Shown piece after piece: positions 1 through 12,059 of a stretch of DNA of 64,000 nucleotides; position 1 is the stretch's first letter, and each line of letters opens with the position of its first letter. Made by a program: the position numbers and the translations under genes. The notes under the pieces were generated by a model that was given only the letters and a program-made list of their open reading frames with translations, made no database searches and was not told the DNA's origin. This DNA comes from Mycolicibacterium insubricum (GTDB lineage Bacteria; Actinomycetota; Actinomycetes; Mycobacteriales; Mycobacteriaceae): positions 2,480,001-2,544,000 of the forward strand of contig NZ_AP022618.1 in NCBI RefSeq assembly GCF_010731615.1. Reading direction: 5' to 3'.

Positions 1-116
1 GTAACCCCCTGGTCTCGGTGGTTCATACTTGGTGAGCGTTTCGCGCGGTGATGCCGCACGCAGCGCGCCAGAGCGTCGAGGGTTCCAGCGTAGGAACCGG
101 CAAGGTGGCAGGAAAG

Positions 117-2364
<2,248 letters not shown>

Positions 2365-2371
2365 CCGTCGG

Positions 2372-2513
2372 GAGTGCACTGAGCGTGGCGTTTTCGCCCG
2401 AATCGGGGCTTTCGGGCGAGCTCACTGCACTGCCGATCCGCAAACCACGGCCCAGCGCACCGTCGACGCCCTAAACCACGCTCACCGCACTCCCGAACGC
2501 GCTTAGCGCACTG
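2372..2513. repeat. Cluster of five degenerate GTGCNNTGNGC repeats
   Basis: One copy reads on the plus strand (GAGTGCACTGAGCGTGG at 2372-2388). Four copies read on the minus strand, near 2418-2432 (CAGTGCAGTGAGCTCG), 2445-2462 (CGGTGCGCTGGGCCGTGG), 2476-2493 (GAGTGCGGTGAGCGTGG) and 2498-2513 (CAGTGCGCTAAGCGCG). Two are joined to GTCGAC. Spacing is about 22-31 bp, too irregular for CRISPR. Nature unknown. Confidence 0.65.
2395..2418 (+). terminator. Hairpin downstream of the rib operon
   Basis: CGCCCGAA (2395-2402) pairs with TTCGGGCG (2411-2418) across an 8-nt loop. It begins 31 bp after the Rv1417-type stop codon. There is no T tract, which is common for actinobacterial terminators. It lies inside the repeat cluster, so it may instead be part of that element. 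Confidence 0.45.
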
Positions 2514-2720
2514 TCGACGCTCAACAATCGGCCCGACGCGCTCCCGGCCACACACCGATACCCCCACAAACAACACCAGCTACTTTCGTAACAGGACCCA
2601 GTCGCGATCTGCGGCGTTTGGTGTGCGCAACTGGTCTTTCGACACCGCGACGACGGTCGACGGACCACTTGCGTACCGCTCGTGTATTTCCGACCTGGGC
2701 TTTTGCCGGGCCGGCGGTAC

Positions 2721-2766
2721 CTAACTGGTCGGTGGGCACCAACACCCCCGTTGAATGACCAGTTAG
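2721..2766. repeat. 10-bp perfect inverted repeat
   Basis: CTAACTGGTC (2721-2730) and GACCAGTTAG (2757-2766) are exact reverse complements separated by 26 nt. The arms are A+T-richer than the surroundings. They lie about 160 bp upstream of uvrC. This could be a regulator site or the ends of a lost element. Confidence 0.4.
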
Positions 2767-2923
2767 CTACCCGCAAGCGGCAGCGGCGCGCCAAATCCTG
2801 GTCTCCGGGCGTCGGTTCACCCGCACTCGCCGCTCCCGACCGCCGATGTCTGCCGCGCGGGCACTTCGTTTCTATCGCTCCCGGGCCTCTTCCTCGCTCG
2901 TCGAACCCGTCGGGGCGGATCAG

Positions 2924-2929
2924 TAAGGT
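2924..2929 (+). promoter_or_regulatory. uvrC -10 element (leaderless layout)
   Basis: TAAGGT matches TANNNT and ends 7 nt before the GTG at 2937, the spacing at which transcription starts on the start codon itself. Confidence 0.55.
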
Positions 2930-2936
2930 TGAACCC

Positions 2937-5003
2937 GTGCCCGATCCCGCCAGTTACCGTCCGGCACCGGGCAGCATTCCCACCGAGCCCGGTGTGTACC
3001 GGTTCTCCGATGTCCACGGCCGGGTCATCTACGTCGGCAAGGCCAAGAACCTGCGCAGCCGGCTGACGTCGTACTTCGCCGACCTGTCCGGCCTGCACCC
3101 GCGCACCCGCCAGATGGTGACCACCGCCGCCAAGGTCGAGTGGACGGTGGTGGGCACCGAGGTCGAGGCCCTGCAGCTGGAATACAACTGGATCAAGGAG
3201 TTCGACCCGCGGTTCAACGTCCGCTACCGCGACGACAAGTCCTATCCGGTGCTGGCGGTCACCGTCGGCGAGGAATACCCCCGGCTGTTCGTCTACCGCG
3301 GCCCCCGCCGCAAGGGGGTGCGCTACTTCGGGCCCTACGCGCACGCCTGGGCCATCCGGGAGACCGTCGACCTGCTCACCCGCGTTTTCCCCGCGCGCAC
3401 CTGCTCCAACGGCGTGTTCAAACGCCACCGGCAGATCGACCGTCCGTGCCTGCTCGGCTACATCGACAAGTGCTCGGCGCCGTGTGTGGGCCGGGTCAGC
3501 GCCGACGAGCACCGCCAGATCGTCGACGACTTCTGCGACTTCCTGTCCGGGCGGACCGACCGGTTCGCCAAGGAGCTGGAACGCCAGATGACCGAGGCCG
3601 CCGAGGAACTCGACTTCGAGCGGGCCGCCCGGCTGCGCGACGACCTGTCGGCGGTGCGCCGCGCCATGGAGAAACAGGCCGTCGTCCTCGGCGACGGGAC
3701 CGACGCCGACGTCGTCGCGTTCGCCGCCGACGAACTGGAGGCCGCCGTCCAGGTGTTCCACGTGCGCGGCGGCCGGGTCCGCGGCCAGCGCGGCTGGGTG
3801 GTGGAAACCACCAGCGACCCCGAAACCGAGGACGACCCGGCCAGCGGAACCACCGGCGAGCAGCGCCTGGTCGCCCAGTTCCTCACCCAGTTCTACGGTG
3901 ACCAGGCCGATCTGGGGGCTGCGGCCGACGGCGGCGGGGCGACCGGCGACGACGCCACCAACCCGGTGCCGCGGGAGGTGCTGGTGCCGGTGCTGCCCCC
4001 GGACGCCGACCAGCTGGCCCAGTGGCTGTCCGGGCTGCGCGGGTCCCGGGTCAACCTGCGGGTGGCCCAGCGCGGCGACAAGAAGGCCCTGGCCGAGACC
4101 GTCGCCCGCAACGCGGCCGAGGCGCTGGCCCAGCACAAGCTGCGTCGCGCCGGTGACTTCAACGCCAGATCCGCTGCCCTGCAGAGCATCCAGGACACAC
4201 TGGAGCTCGACGACGCCCCGCTGCGCATCGAGTGCATCGACATCAGCCACGTCCAGGGAACCGACGTGGTGGCATCGCTGGTGGTGTTCGAGGACGGCCT
4301 GCCGCGCAAGTCCGACTACCGGCACTACGCCATCCGGGAGGCCGCCGGCGACGGACGCTCCGACGACGTCGCCTCTATCGCCGAGGTCACCCGACGCCGG
4401 TTCGCCCGGCACGCCTCCGATACCGCGGCCACCGACGCGCAGGCGGCCACCGACGCGCAGGCCACCACCGGCGCGGACTACGTCGCGGAAGGCCGGACCA
4501 GGAGATTCGCCTACCCGCCGAACCTGTTCGTCGTCGACGGCGGCGCCCCCCAGGTCAACGCCGCCGCCGCGGTGATGGCCGAGCTGGGCATCACCGATGT
4601 CGCGGTGATCGGGCTGGCGAAACGACTCGAGGAGGTGTGGCTGCCCAACCTGGACGGCACCGCACCGGACCCGGTGATCCTGCCCCGCAACAGCGAGGGC
4701 CTCTACCTGCTGCAGCGGGTCCGCGACGAGGCGCACCGGTTCGCCATCGCCTTCCACCGCAGCAAGCGCTCCAAGCGGATGACCGCGTCGGCGCTCGACG
4801 CGGTGCCGGGGCTCGGAGAGCGCCGCCGGGCCGCGCTGGTTGCCCATTTCGGGTCGGTGGCCCGGCTCAAACACGCTACGGTCGAGGAGATCACCGTGGT
4901 GCCCGGAATCGGCGTGGCGACGGCCACCGCCGTCCTGGCCGCACTCGGGGTGCCGGGCGAGGAGAACCGCGACCAGAAGACCCGCGAGGACGGCAATGAC
5001 TGA
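2937..5003 (+). CDS. uvrC: Excinuclease ABC subunit C
   Basis: Dual-incision nuclease of nucleotide excision repair, acting with UvrA and UvrB. Domains in order: GIY-YIG nuclease (about 15-95, with PGVYRF and [14 protein letters not shown]), UVR motif that contacts UvrB (about 212-245), RNase H-like C-terminal nuclease (CIDISH with D435 and H438; VVDGG with D534), and tandem helix-hairpin-helix DNA-binding region (about 620-685, VPGLGE and VPGIGV). At 688 aa it is slightly longer than the usual 610-650, owing to Ala/Asp/Gly-rich linkers near 320-345 and 495-515. The GTG at 2937 gives [15 protein letters not shown], the standard mycobacterial start; there is no Shine-Dalgarno, but a -10 sits 7 nt upstream. 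It overlaps rapZ by 8 bp. Confidence 0.96.
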   Translation: MPDPASYRPAPGSIPTEPGVYRFSDVHGRVIYVGKAKNLRSRLTSYFADLSGLHPRTRQMVTTAAKVEWTVVGTEVEALQLEYNWIKEFDPRFNVRYRDDKSYPVLAVTVGEEYPRLFVYRGPRRKGVRYFGPYAHAWAIRETVDLLTRVFPARTCSNGVFKRHRQIDRPCLLGYIDKCSAPCVGRVSADEHRQIVDDFCDFLSGRTDRFAKELERQMTEAAEELDFERAARLRDDLSAVRRAMEKQAVVLGDGTDADVVAFAADELEAAVQVFHVRGGRVRGQRGWVVETTSDPETEDDPASGTTGEQRLVAQFLTQFYGDQADLGAAADGGGATGDDATNPVPREVLVPVLPPDADQLAQWLSGLRGSRVNLRVAQRGDKKALAETVARNAAEALAQHKLRRAGDFNARSAALQSIQDTLELDDAPLRIECIDISHVQGTDVVASLVVFEDGLPRKSDYRHYAIREAAGDGRSDDVASIAEVTRRRFARHASDTAATDAQAATDAQATTGADYVAEGRTRRFAYPPNLFVVDGGAPQVNAAAAVMAELGITDVAVIGLAKRLEEVWLPNLDGTAPDPVILPRNSEGLYLLQRVRDEAHRFAIAFHRSKRSKRMTASALDAVPGLGERRRAALVAHFGSVARLKHATVEEITVVPGIGVATATAVLAALGVPGEENRDQKTREDGND

Positions 5004-5904
5004 ACCACCCCGCGACGCGGACGGTGCGCCGGTATCCGGCCCGCCCATCGACGTCGTTCTGGTCACCGGCCTGTCCGGCGCCGGCCGGGGCACCGCCGCC
5101 AAGGTCCTGGAAGACCTGGACTGGTACGTCGCCGACAACCTGCCGCCCGATCTGATCGCCCGGATGGTCGACCTGGGCCTGGCCGCCGGCTCGCGGATCA
5201 CCAAGCTGGCCGTGGTGATGGACGCCCGCTCCCGCGGCTTCACCGGGGACCTGGACTCGGTGCGCAGCGAGCTGGCCACCCGCGGCATTCACCCGCGGGT
5301 GCTGTTCCTCGACGCCGCCGACGACGTGCTGGTGCGCCGCTACGAGAACAACCGGCGCGCCCATCCGATGCGAGCCGGGCTGACGCTGGCCGAGGGCATC
5401 GCCGCCGAGCGCCGGATGCTGGCCCCGGTGCGCGCGGCCGCCGATCTGGTGATCGACACCTCGACGCTGCCGGTGCGGGCCCTGCGGGAGACCATCGAGG
5501 AGGCGTTCGGCGCCGAGACCGTCGGGACCACCGCCGTCACGGTCGAATCCTTCGGCTTCAAATACGGGCTGCCGATGGACGCCGACATGATCGCCGACGT
5601 GCGATTTCTGCCCAACCCGCACTGGGTGGACGAACTGCGCCCGCACACCGGGCAGCACCCGGACGTCCGCGACTACGTGCTGGGCCAGTCCGAGGCCCCG
5701 CGGTTCCTCGACACCTACGAGACACTGCTGTCGCTGGTCATCGACGGCTACCGGCGTGAGGGCAAGCGGTACGTGACCATCGGAGTCGGCTGCACCGGCG
5801 GCAAACACCGCAGCGTCGCGATCGCCGAGGCGCTGGCCGGCCGCCTCTCGTCGTCCCCGGGGTTGTCGGTGCGAGTGCTGCACCGGGATCTGGGGCGCGA
5901 ATGA
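4996..5904 (+). CDS. rapZ: RapZ-family nucleotide-binding protein
   Basis: P-loop protein of the RapZ/YvcJ family. In E. coli RapZ is an RNase adaptor controlling glucosamine-6-phosphate synthase; in actinobacteria the role is less clear (M. tuberculosis Rv1421). The P-loop [12 protein letters not shown] is at residues 25-36, and the signature [14 protein letters not shown] lies near the C-terminus. The protein is 302 aa, normal length. ATG 4996 starts inside the end of uvrC (8-bp overlap), so translation is probably coupled. The order rapZ-yvcK-whiA is conserved across Gram-positive bacteria. Confidence 0.92.
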   Translation: MTEPPRDADGAPVSGPPIDVVLVTGLSGAGRGTAAKVLEDLDWYVADNLPPDLIARMVDLGLAAGSRITKLAVVMDARSRGFTGDLDSVRSELATRGIHPRVLFLDAADDVLVRRYENNRRAHPMRAGLTLAEGIAAERRMLAPVRAAADLVIDTSTLPVRALRETIEEAFGAETVGTTAVTVESFGFKYGLPMDADMIADVRFLPNPHWVDELRPHTGQHPDVRDYVLGQSEAPRFLDTYETLLSLVIDGYRREGKRYVTIGVGCTGGKHRSVAIAEALAGRLSSSPGLSVRVLHRDLGRE

Positions 5905-5911
5905 CCCGCGT

Positions 5912-5957
5912 GAGGATCGCAGGGAGGACCGCAGCGCAGCGAGGACCGGAGCGCGGG
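5912..5957 (+). repeat. Three imperfect GAGGAYCGSAG units
   Basis: GAGGATCGCAGG (5912-5923), GAGGACCGCAGCGCAGC (5924-5940) and GAGGACCGGAGCGCGGG (5941-5957) follow head to tail in the rapZ-yvcK gap. Similar GAGGA(N)CGCAG strings occur between genes in other mycobacteria. They may act as purine-rich mRNA spacers; no function is shown here. Confidence 0.55.
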
Positions 5958-5968
5958 TGGAAGGCGAG

Positions 5969-7015
5969 ATGATCACCCGAACAACCACCAGCACCCCCCG
6001 CATCGTCGCCCTCGGTGGTGGGCACGGGCTGTACGCGACGCTGTCGGCGGCGCGGCGGCTCACTCCCTACGTGACGGCGGTCGTCACCGTCGCCGACGAC
6101 GGCGGATCGTCCGGCCGGCTGCGCGCCGAACTGGACATCGTGCCCCCCGGGGACCTGCGGATGGCGCTGGCCGCGCTGGCGTCCGACAGCCCGCAGGGGC
6201 GCCTCTGGGCGACCATCATCCAGCACCGGTTCGGCGGCAGCGGCGCGCTGGCCGGCCACCCCATCGGCAACCTCCTGCTGGCCGGGCTCGACGAGGTGCT
6301 GCACGACCCGGTCGCCGCACTCGACGAACTGGGCCGGGTGCTGGGCCTGCGCGGCCGGGTGCTGCCCATGTGTCCGATCGGGCTGCAGATCGAAGCCGAC
6401 GTCACCGGCCTGGAATCCGACCCGCGGATGAGCCGGGTGATCCGCGGCCAGGTCGCCGTCGCCACCACCCCCGGGCAGGTGCGACGGGTCCGGCTGCATC
6501 CCGGGCACGCGCCGGCCACCCCGCAGGCCGTCGACGCGATCATGGCCGCCGACCTGGTGGTTCTCGGCCCGGGCTCGTGGTTCTCCAGTGTCATCCCGCA
6601 CGTGCTGGTCCCGGGTCTGCTCTCGGCGCTGCGCTCGACGCCCGCGCGGTGTGCGCTGGTGCTCAACCTCGCCGACGAGGCCGGGGAGACGGCCGGTTTC
6701 AGCGCCGAACGCCACCTGCACGTGCTGGCCCAGCACGCCCCGGATTTCACCGTGCACGAGATCATCGTCGACGCCGCCCGGGTGCCCGGCGAGCGGGAGA
6801 GAGACCAGCTGCGGCGCAGCGCCGAGGTGCTTTCGGCAAACGTGGTGTTTGCCGACGTTTCCCGACCTGGTACACCATTACATGACCCGGCGAAGTTGGC
6901 CTCGGCACTCGAAGGAGTGTTGACACGGGGGAGTGAGGTCAGACCGGTCGCGGCGACTGCGCCGCTGGCTGCCGAGGGGATTATGCAGAAAAGAGGGGAC
7001 GAGCCGTGGCGATGA
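5969..7015 (+). CDS. yvcK: YvcK/CofD-like gluconeogenesis factor
   Basis: Member of the YvcK (CofD-like, UPF0052) family. In Bacillus it is needed for growth on gluconeogenic carbon and for peptidoglycan precursor supply, and it binds UDP-sugars; the M. tuberculosis homologue Rv1422 is linked to cell wall synthesis. The N-terminus carries [16 protein letters not shown], followed by [12 protein letters not shown] and PPGDLRMAL, the family's ligand loops. It is 348 aa. ATG 5969 is preferred over GTG 5957 because AAGGCGAG sits directly before it and the conserved start follows closely. It overlaps whiA by 10 bp. Confidence 0.92.
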   Translation: MITRTTTSTPRIVALGGGHGLYATLSAARRLTPYVTAVVTVADDGGSSGRLRAELDIVPPGDLRMALAALASDSPQGRLWATIIQHRFGGSGALAGHPIGNLLLAGLDEVLHDPVAALDELGRVLGLRGRVLPMCPIGLQIEADVTGLESDPRMSRVIRGQVAVATTPGQVRRVRLHPGHAPATPQAVDAIMAADLVVLGPGSWFSSVIPHVLVPGLLSALRSTPARCALVLNLADEAGETAGFSAERHLHVLAQHAPDFTVHEIIVDAARVPGERERDQLRRSAEVLSANVVFADVSRPGTPLHDPAKLASALEGVLTRGSEVRPVAATAPLAAEGIMQKRGDEPWR

Positions 7016-7989
7016 CGGCGGAGGTCAAGGACGAGCTGAGCAGGCTGGTCGTCAACTCGGTCAGCGCACGCCGCGCCGAGGTGGCGGCGCTGTTGCGGTT
7101 TGCCGGCGGCCTGCACATCGTTGCCGGTCGCGTGGTCGTGGAGGCCGAGGTCGATCAGGGCGTCATCGCCCGACGGCTGCGCAAGGACATCTTCGAGCTG
7201 TACGGCTACAACGCCGTCGTGCACGTGCTGAGTCCCAGCGGCATCCGCAAGAGCACCCGCTACGTGGTGCGCGTCGCCAAGGACGGGGAAGCGCTGGCCC
7301 GCCAGACCGGGCTGCTGGACCTGCGCGGCCGGCCGGTGCGCGGACTGCCCGCCCAGGTCGTCGGCGGGACCGTCGCCGACGCCGAGGCGGCCTGGCGCGG
7401 TGCTTTCCTGGCGCACGGGTCGCTCACCGAACCGGGCCGGTCCTCGGCGCTGGAGGTCAGCTGCCCGGGGCCGGAGGCGGCCCTGGCGCTGGTCGGCGCC
7501 GCCCGGCGGCTCGGGGTGTCGGCCAAGGCTCGCGAGGTCCGCGGTGTGGACCGGGTGGTGGTGCGCGACGGTGAGGCGATCGGCGTGCTGCTGACCCGGA
7601 TGGGCGCCCAGGACACCCGGCTGAGCTGGGAGGAGCGCCGGATGCGCCGCGAGGTGCGGGCGACGGCGAACCGGCTGGCCAACTTCGACGACGCCAACCT
7701 GCGCCGCTCGGCGCGCGCGGCGGTCGCCGCCGCGGCCCGGGTCGAGAGGGCGCTGGCGATCCTCGGCGACGGGGTGCCCGACCATCTGGCGGCCGCCGGT
7801 GCGCTGCGCGTCGCCCACCGCCAGGCGTCCCTGGAGGAGCTCGGCCGGTTGGCCGATCCGCCGATGACCAAGGACGCCGTCGCCGGCCGGATCCGGCGGC
7901 TGCTGTCGATGGCCGACCGTAAGGCCAAGCAGGACGGCATCCCCGACACCGAGTCCGCCGTCACCCCTGACCTGCTCGAAGACGCCTGA
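7006..7989 (+). CDS. whiA: Sporulation/cell-division regulator WhiA
   Basis: DNA-binding regulator with an N-terminal LAGLIDADG-like fold and a C-terminal helix-turn-helix. In Streptomyces it works with WhiB to switch on septation genes; in mycobacteria a division role is inferred. The sequence closely follows M. tuberculosis Rv1423: [16 protein letters not shown] at the start, [12 protein letters not shown] and [16 protein letters not shown] in the middle, and [16 protein letters not shown] followed by an HTH segment ([20 protein letters not shown]) near the end. It is 327 aa. GTG 7006 is chosen over ATG 7012 because MAMT is the conserved start and the 10-bp overlap with yvcK is typical. Confidence 0.95.
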   Translation: MAMTAEVKDELSRLVVNSVSARRAEVAALLRFAGGLHIVAGRVVVEAEVDQGVIARRLRKDIFELYGYNAVVHVLSPSGIRKSTRYVVRVAKDGEALARQTGLLDLRGRPVRGLPAQVVGGTVADAEAAWRGAFLAHGSLTEPGRSSALEVSCPGPEAALALVGAARRLGVSAKAREVRGVDRVVVRDGEAIGVLLTRMGAQDTRLSWEERRMRREVRATANRLANFDDANLRRSARAAVAAAARVERALAILGDGVPDHLAAAGALRVAHRQASLEELGRLADPPMTKDAVAGRIRRLLSMADRKAKQDGIPDTESAVTPDLLEDA

Positions 7990-7998
7990 GGGCCGTTC

Positions 7999-8030
7999 GG
8001 CCGACGCGGCGAAATTGCCGCGCGTCGGCC
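7999..8030 (+). terminator. Hairpin terminator after whiA
   Basis: GGCCGACGCG (7999-8008) pairs perfectly with CGCGTCGGCC (8021-8030) around a 12-nt loop that can itself pair GC/GC. It begins 10 nt after the whiA stop codon. There is no U tract. Confidence 0.65.
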
Positions 8031-8044
8031 ACCCGGCCGGTGGT

Positions 8045-8050
8045 TAGAGT
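8045..8050 (+). promoter_or_regulatory. -10 element for the gene at 8057 (leaderless layout)
   Basis: TAGAGT ends 6 nt before GTG 8057. No Shine-Dalgarno is visible. It lies just after the whiA terminator, as expected for an independent promoter. Confidence 0.6.
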
Positions 8051-8056
8051 TTGCTG

Positions 8057-10831
8057 GTGACTTCTCGTTCAGCCGTCCCGGCGTCCTTCATCAAGGCGGT
8101 CCTGTGGGCCCTGGCCATCGCCGTCGTCGGCGTCGGCTTGTTCGCCTTCGGTGTGAACTCGGCCAACAGCGACGGCCCGCCCACCTGCGGTGGGAAGACC
8201 ATGAAGCGCGGTGACGAGTGCGTCGGCACCAAATCCGGTCGACGGGACTACGACCAGGTCAAGAAGAGTGACCACACCTCCGGTCTGTTCATGATGGGCC
8301 TCGGTGCCCTGATGCTGCTCGGCGGTGGCGCAATGCTGGTGATCGCCATCCGGGACCGGAAGCTGGTGCAGCCCGGCGACAAGGTGGTGCTGACTCCCGG
8401 GGCGGTGGGCCGGATCACCGGCATCCCGGAGACCGCGTCGGTCAAAACGTATACGGCGCTGTTCAACAACGCCCCGACGCTGGACCGGCCGGATCTGGCG
8501 GGGCCTTTCAGTGTCGCGCAGACCACCGATTACCAGCGCGCCGGCCTGAAAGCGGTGCAGATTCTGCAGTTGCGGGACGAGGTCGACGGGTCGGCGCGGC
8601 GGATTGCCTACCAGGCCGTCATCCTCTATTCCTCGGTCAAGATCGCCGAGCAGGTGTTCGCCGACATGCAGGTGCGCTGGCGCAGCGCCTCGGGCCTGAC
8701 GGTCACCGACCGCGCGGGTGACGCGTCCTACCGGTACACCTTCGGTTCGGCGCTCGACGCCGCGGACACACTGTCGGTGTATCGGGCGCAGGAAAACGGA
8801 GACGGCTGGACCTCCCAGCACACGGTGACCCGGCGCGGCAACGCGATCGTCGCCGCCCAGATCTACGGTTACTGGGAGCAGCCCGGCCCGGCCGCCGACC
8901 TGCTCGCGGCCGCCGCCCACGCGATCGGTGACGGTGAACCGGTGATATCGGTTCGTGCCACCGACCTGCCGCCGAGATCGACGGCGGAGCTTGAAGCCCT
9001 GCTGCCGTCGCCCGCCCGGGTTGCCGAGATCATCGGCACGGCCGGCCTGACTCGCACCGCGACCCGGACCGCGCTGTACGACGACTCCGGAAACGTCGGC
9101 GAGGACGGTTGCGTGGGGGCCTTCGCGCTGGCCCAGCGAGGGGTGTTCGACGACACCGGCTGGATGGCGGTCCGCAACCACACCCTGCAGAACGAGTCCG
9201 ACGACGCGCCGCGGGTCTATCTCGACCAGGCCGTCGTCGTGATGCCCAGCGCCGAGGCTGCCGCCGCGGTGCTGGCCGGCCAGAAGCAGCAGTGGTCCGG
9301 GCTGGCGGGGAAGATGATTTCCTGGACCAACAGCAGCGACCTGCTGGTGCGCAACACCTACGGACCGCTGGTCTACACCGGCGCCCTGCTGGCGATCAGC
9401 CGTTTCGAGGAGGGCGGCGACGGCTGGGCGACCCAGCGCGCGATGACCGTCAGCGGCCGCGTCGTCATCGACATCCAGCTGTCGGGCCGGTTCGCCCCGG
9501 CCACCCAGGCCGTCGACCTGGCCGCCGTCATCGCGGCGGCCGCGCCCGGAGCCGCGCCGTCAGCACCCGGCCTTCCGGTGCCCGACCCGCAGCCCACCCC
9601 GGTGACCGTGGCGGCGGCCGAGGCGCTGCTGCTGTCGCCGCAGCGAGTCGCCGGGATCGTCGGCGCGCAACGGTTGGAGTCCGAGACCACCGCGACGGTG
9701 CTCTACGACGACACGTCCCTGCTGCCCGAGGGCGAGCCGTTGAGCCCGTACGCGTTGGCGCAGGCCGGTGTTTACCGGGGCACCGGTTGGCTGGCGGTGC
9801 GCCCACAGAAGCTGACCGGTCAGACGTCCCCGGAGAGCGCCTGCACGGTATTCCAGGCGGTCCTGGTATTCCTGAGCGAAGAAGCCGCGACGGCGGCGCT
9901 GAATGCGCAGCGGGCGGACTGGCAGCGCGCGGCCGGCCGGGTGATCACCACCAACATCGACAACGTTGGGGCCGTGTGGGAGTACTCGGCCCTTTTCGAG
10001 GCGCCGGCCTCTGACGGGGGTGGTGCGCTGTCCATCAACCGGACCCAGCGCGACACCGGCGGGTGGAGCGTGCAGCGGGCGATCCGGCAAGCGGGCAATG
10101 TGCTGGTCGAGGTGCACGCATCGGGCCGCTGGAGCAGCCCGAAGGGCGCCGGGGATCTTGCGGCGACGATCGCCGTCGGAGTGCCCACCGGGCCGGCTCC
10201 CGCCTCGGCCCCGCCGGCTCCAGCCCCGGCTGCGCCCGCCCCGGCGTTCGACCATGGGCCGTTGGCCTTCGACACCACCGGGCTGGTCCGCGAACCCGAC
10301 AGCTGGGTCGACCCGCGCACCGGCGACGATTTCCGGATCGGCGAGTTCAGCGGGGAGGCCACCGGCGCGCCGCTGGACCAGCTGCCGGAGCTGCGCCGCT
10401 GGGCGACTACCGGGATCGGGCGCGAGGGCTGCGTCGTGTCCGCCGACGTGACCGAGGTCGACGGGCTGCCTGCGCTGGTACAGCTGCTCAAGGCGCCCAA
10501 CCCGGGTAAACCGCGCGGCGTGGTGTACATGGCGAGCGTGGTCCTCCCGCGCGCCGGGAGGTGGGTGCAGCTCAACGGGATCTTCCCGGAGGGTTCCGAC
10601 AGTGGTGTCCGGGACGTGATCATCGGAACCCGGGTCGGGCCGGACGCGATGTACCCGCCGCACCCGTACGCGCCGGACTTCACGTCGCGGCTGCCGTACT
10701 CGGTGGCCGACGACGCCCGTTTCGACGCGGAGTTCCCCGACCACCCGGTGACCCGGGCCCGGCGCTGGATCGCCGCGGTGGTCCCGACCATCCGGATCGA
10801 CCCGGCCTTCGCGGCGCTGCCGCCGGGGTAA
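8057..10831 (+). CDS. Membrane-anchored protein with PknH-sensor-like repeats
   Basis: Function unknown; 925 aa. Residues about 10-33 and 76-98 are transmembrane helices; the loop between carries TCGGKTMKRGDEC (C44, C55), a CGG...GD.C pattern I recall from other mycobacterial two-helix proteins. After IRDRK follow three repeats resembling the sensor domain of kinase PknH: a divergent one (about 146-289) and two clear ones (about 310-497 and 520-711), with LLPSPARVAEIIG, GCVGAFALAQRGVF, GW.AVR and [16 protein letters not shown] Pro/Ala linker (712-731) leads to a distinct domain (732-924, FDTTGLVREPDSWVDPRTGD). The cysteines that form disulfides in PknH are mostly replaced (GWATQRA, GWSVQRA). 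GTG 8057 is chosen for the -10 spacing. No kinase domain is present. It stands alone, where M. tuberculosis has Rv1424c-Rv1435c. Confidence 0.85.
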   Translation: MTSRSAVPASFIKAVLWALAIAVVGVGLFAFGVNSANSDGPPTCGGKTMKRGDECVGTKSGRRDYDQVKKSDHTSGLFMMGLGALMLLGGGAMLVIAIRDRKLVQPGDKVVLTPGAVGRITGIPETASVKTYTALFNNAPTLDRPDLAGPFSVAQTTDYQRAGLKAVQILQLRDEVDGSARRIAYQAVILYSSVKIAEQVFADMQVRWRSASGLTVTDRAGDASYRYTFGSALDAADTLSVYRAQENGDGWTSQHTVTRRGNAIVAAQIYGYWEQPGPAADLLAAAAHAIGDGEPVISVRATDLPPRSTAELEALLPSPARVAEIIGTAGLTRTATRTALYDDSGNVGEDGCVGAFALAQRGVFDDTGWMAVRNHTLQNESDDAPRVYLDQAVVVMPSAEAAAAVLAGQKQQWSGLAGKMISWTNSSDLLVRNTYGPLVYTGALLAISRFEEGGDGWATQRAMTVSGRVVIDIQLSGRFAPATQAVDLAAVIAAAAPGAAPSAPGLPVPDPQPTPVTVAAAEALLLSPQRVAGIVGAQRLESETTATVLYDDTSLLPEGEPLSPYALAQAGVYRGTGWLAVRPQKLTGQTSPESACTVFQAVLVFLSEEAATAALNAQRADWQRAAGRVITTNIDNVGAVWEYSALFEAPASDGGGALSINRTQRDTGGWSVQRAIRQAGNVLVEVHASGRWSSPKGAGDLAATIAVGVPTGPAPASAPPAPAPAAPAPAFDHGPLAFDTTGLVREPDSWVDPRTGDDFRIGEFSGEATGAPLDQLPELRRWATTGIGREGCVVSADVTEVDGLPALVQLLKAPNPGKPRGVVYMASVVLPRAGRWVQLNGIFPEGSDSGVRDVIIGTRVGPDAMYPPHPYAPDFTSRLPYSVADDARFDAEFPDHPVTRARRWIAAVVPTIRIDPAFAALPPG

Positions 10832-10975
10832 CCCCGGCCCCGACCTGCGCGAAGGGGCCTGAGCCGCACCCGGATTCACGTCGCGGCGGCCTGTCGCCCC
10901 GGCCGGTCACCCGATGTTGGTCCGTCTGTCACCGACCGGATCCGGCCCAACCGCACCGGGAGGGCGTCGGACCAC

Positions 10976-12055
<1,080 letters not shown>

Positions 12056-12059
12056 AACC

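Larger units (their letters stand above)
2365..2936. other. 572-bp non-coding stretch between the rib operon and uvrC
   Basis: No ORF here has a credible start or family resemblance. The long upstream extension of the uvrC reading frame lacks a ribosome binding site and conserved sequence. In M. tuberculosis this slot holds lprH and Rv1419, absent here. The stretch contains a hairpin (2395-2418), a cluster of five degenerate short repeats (2372-2513), a 10-bp inverted repeat (2721-2730 with 2757-2766) and the uvrC promoter. Confidence 0.7.

Noticed and set aside
1..116. FMN riboswitch before ribBA
   Set aside because: No RFN-like set of conserved blocks could be seen in the 116 bases available; the upstream part is outside the window.
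2682..2936. 85-codon upstream extension of uvrC
   Set aside because: No ribosome binding site or homology; the conserved start [15 protein letters not shown] and a -10 element place the start at 2937.
2817..5288. 823-codon minus-strand open frame opposite uvrC and rapZ
   Set aside because: It is the high-GC shadow of real genes: no conserved motifs, composition driven by the opposite strand.
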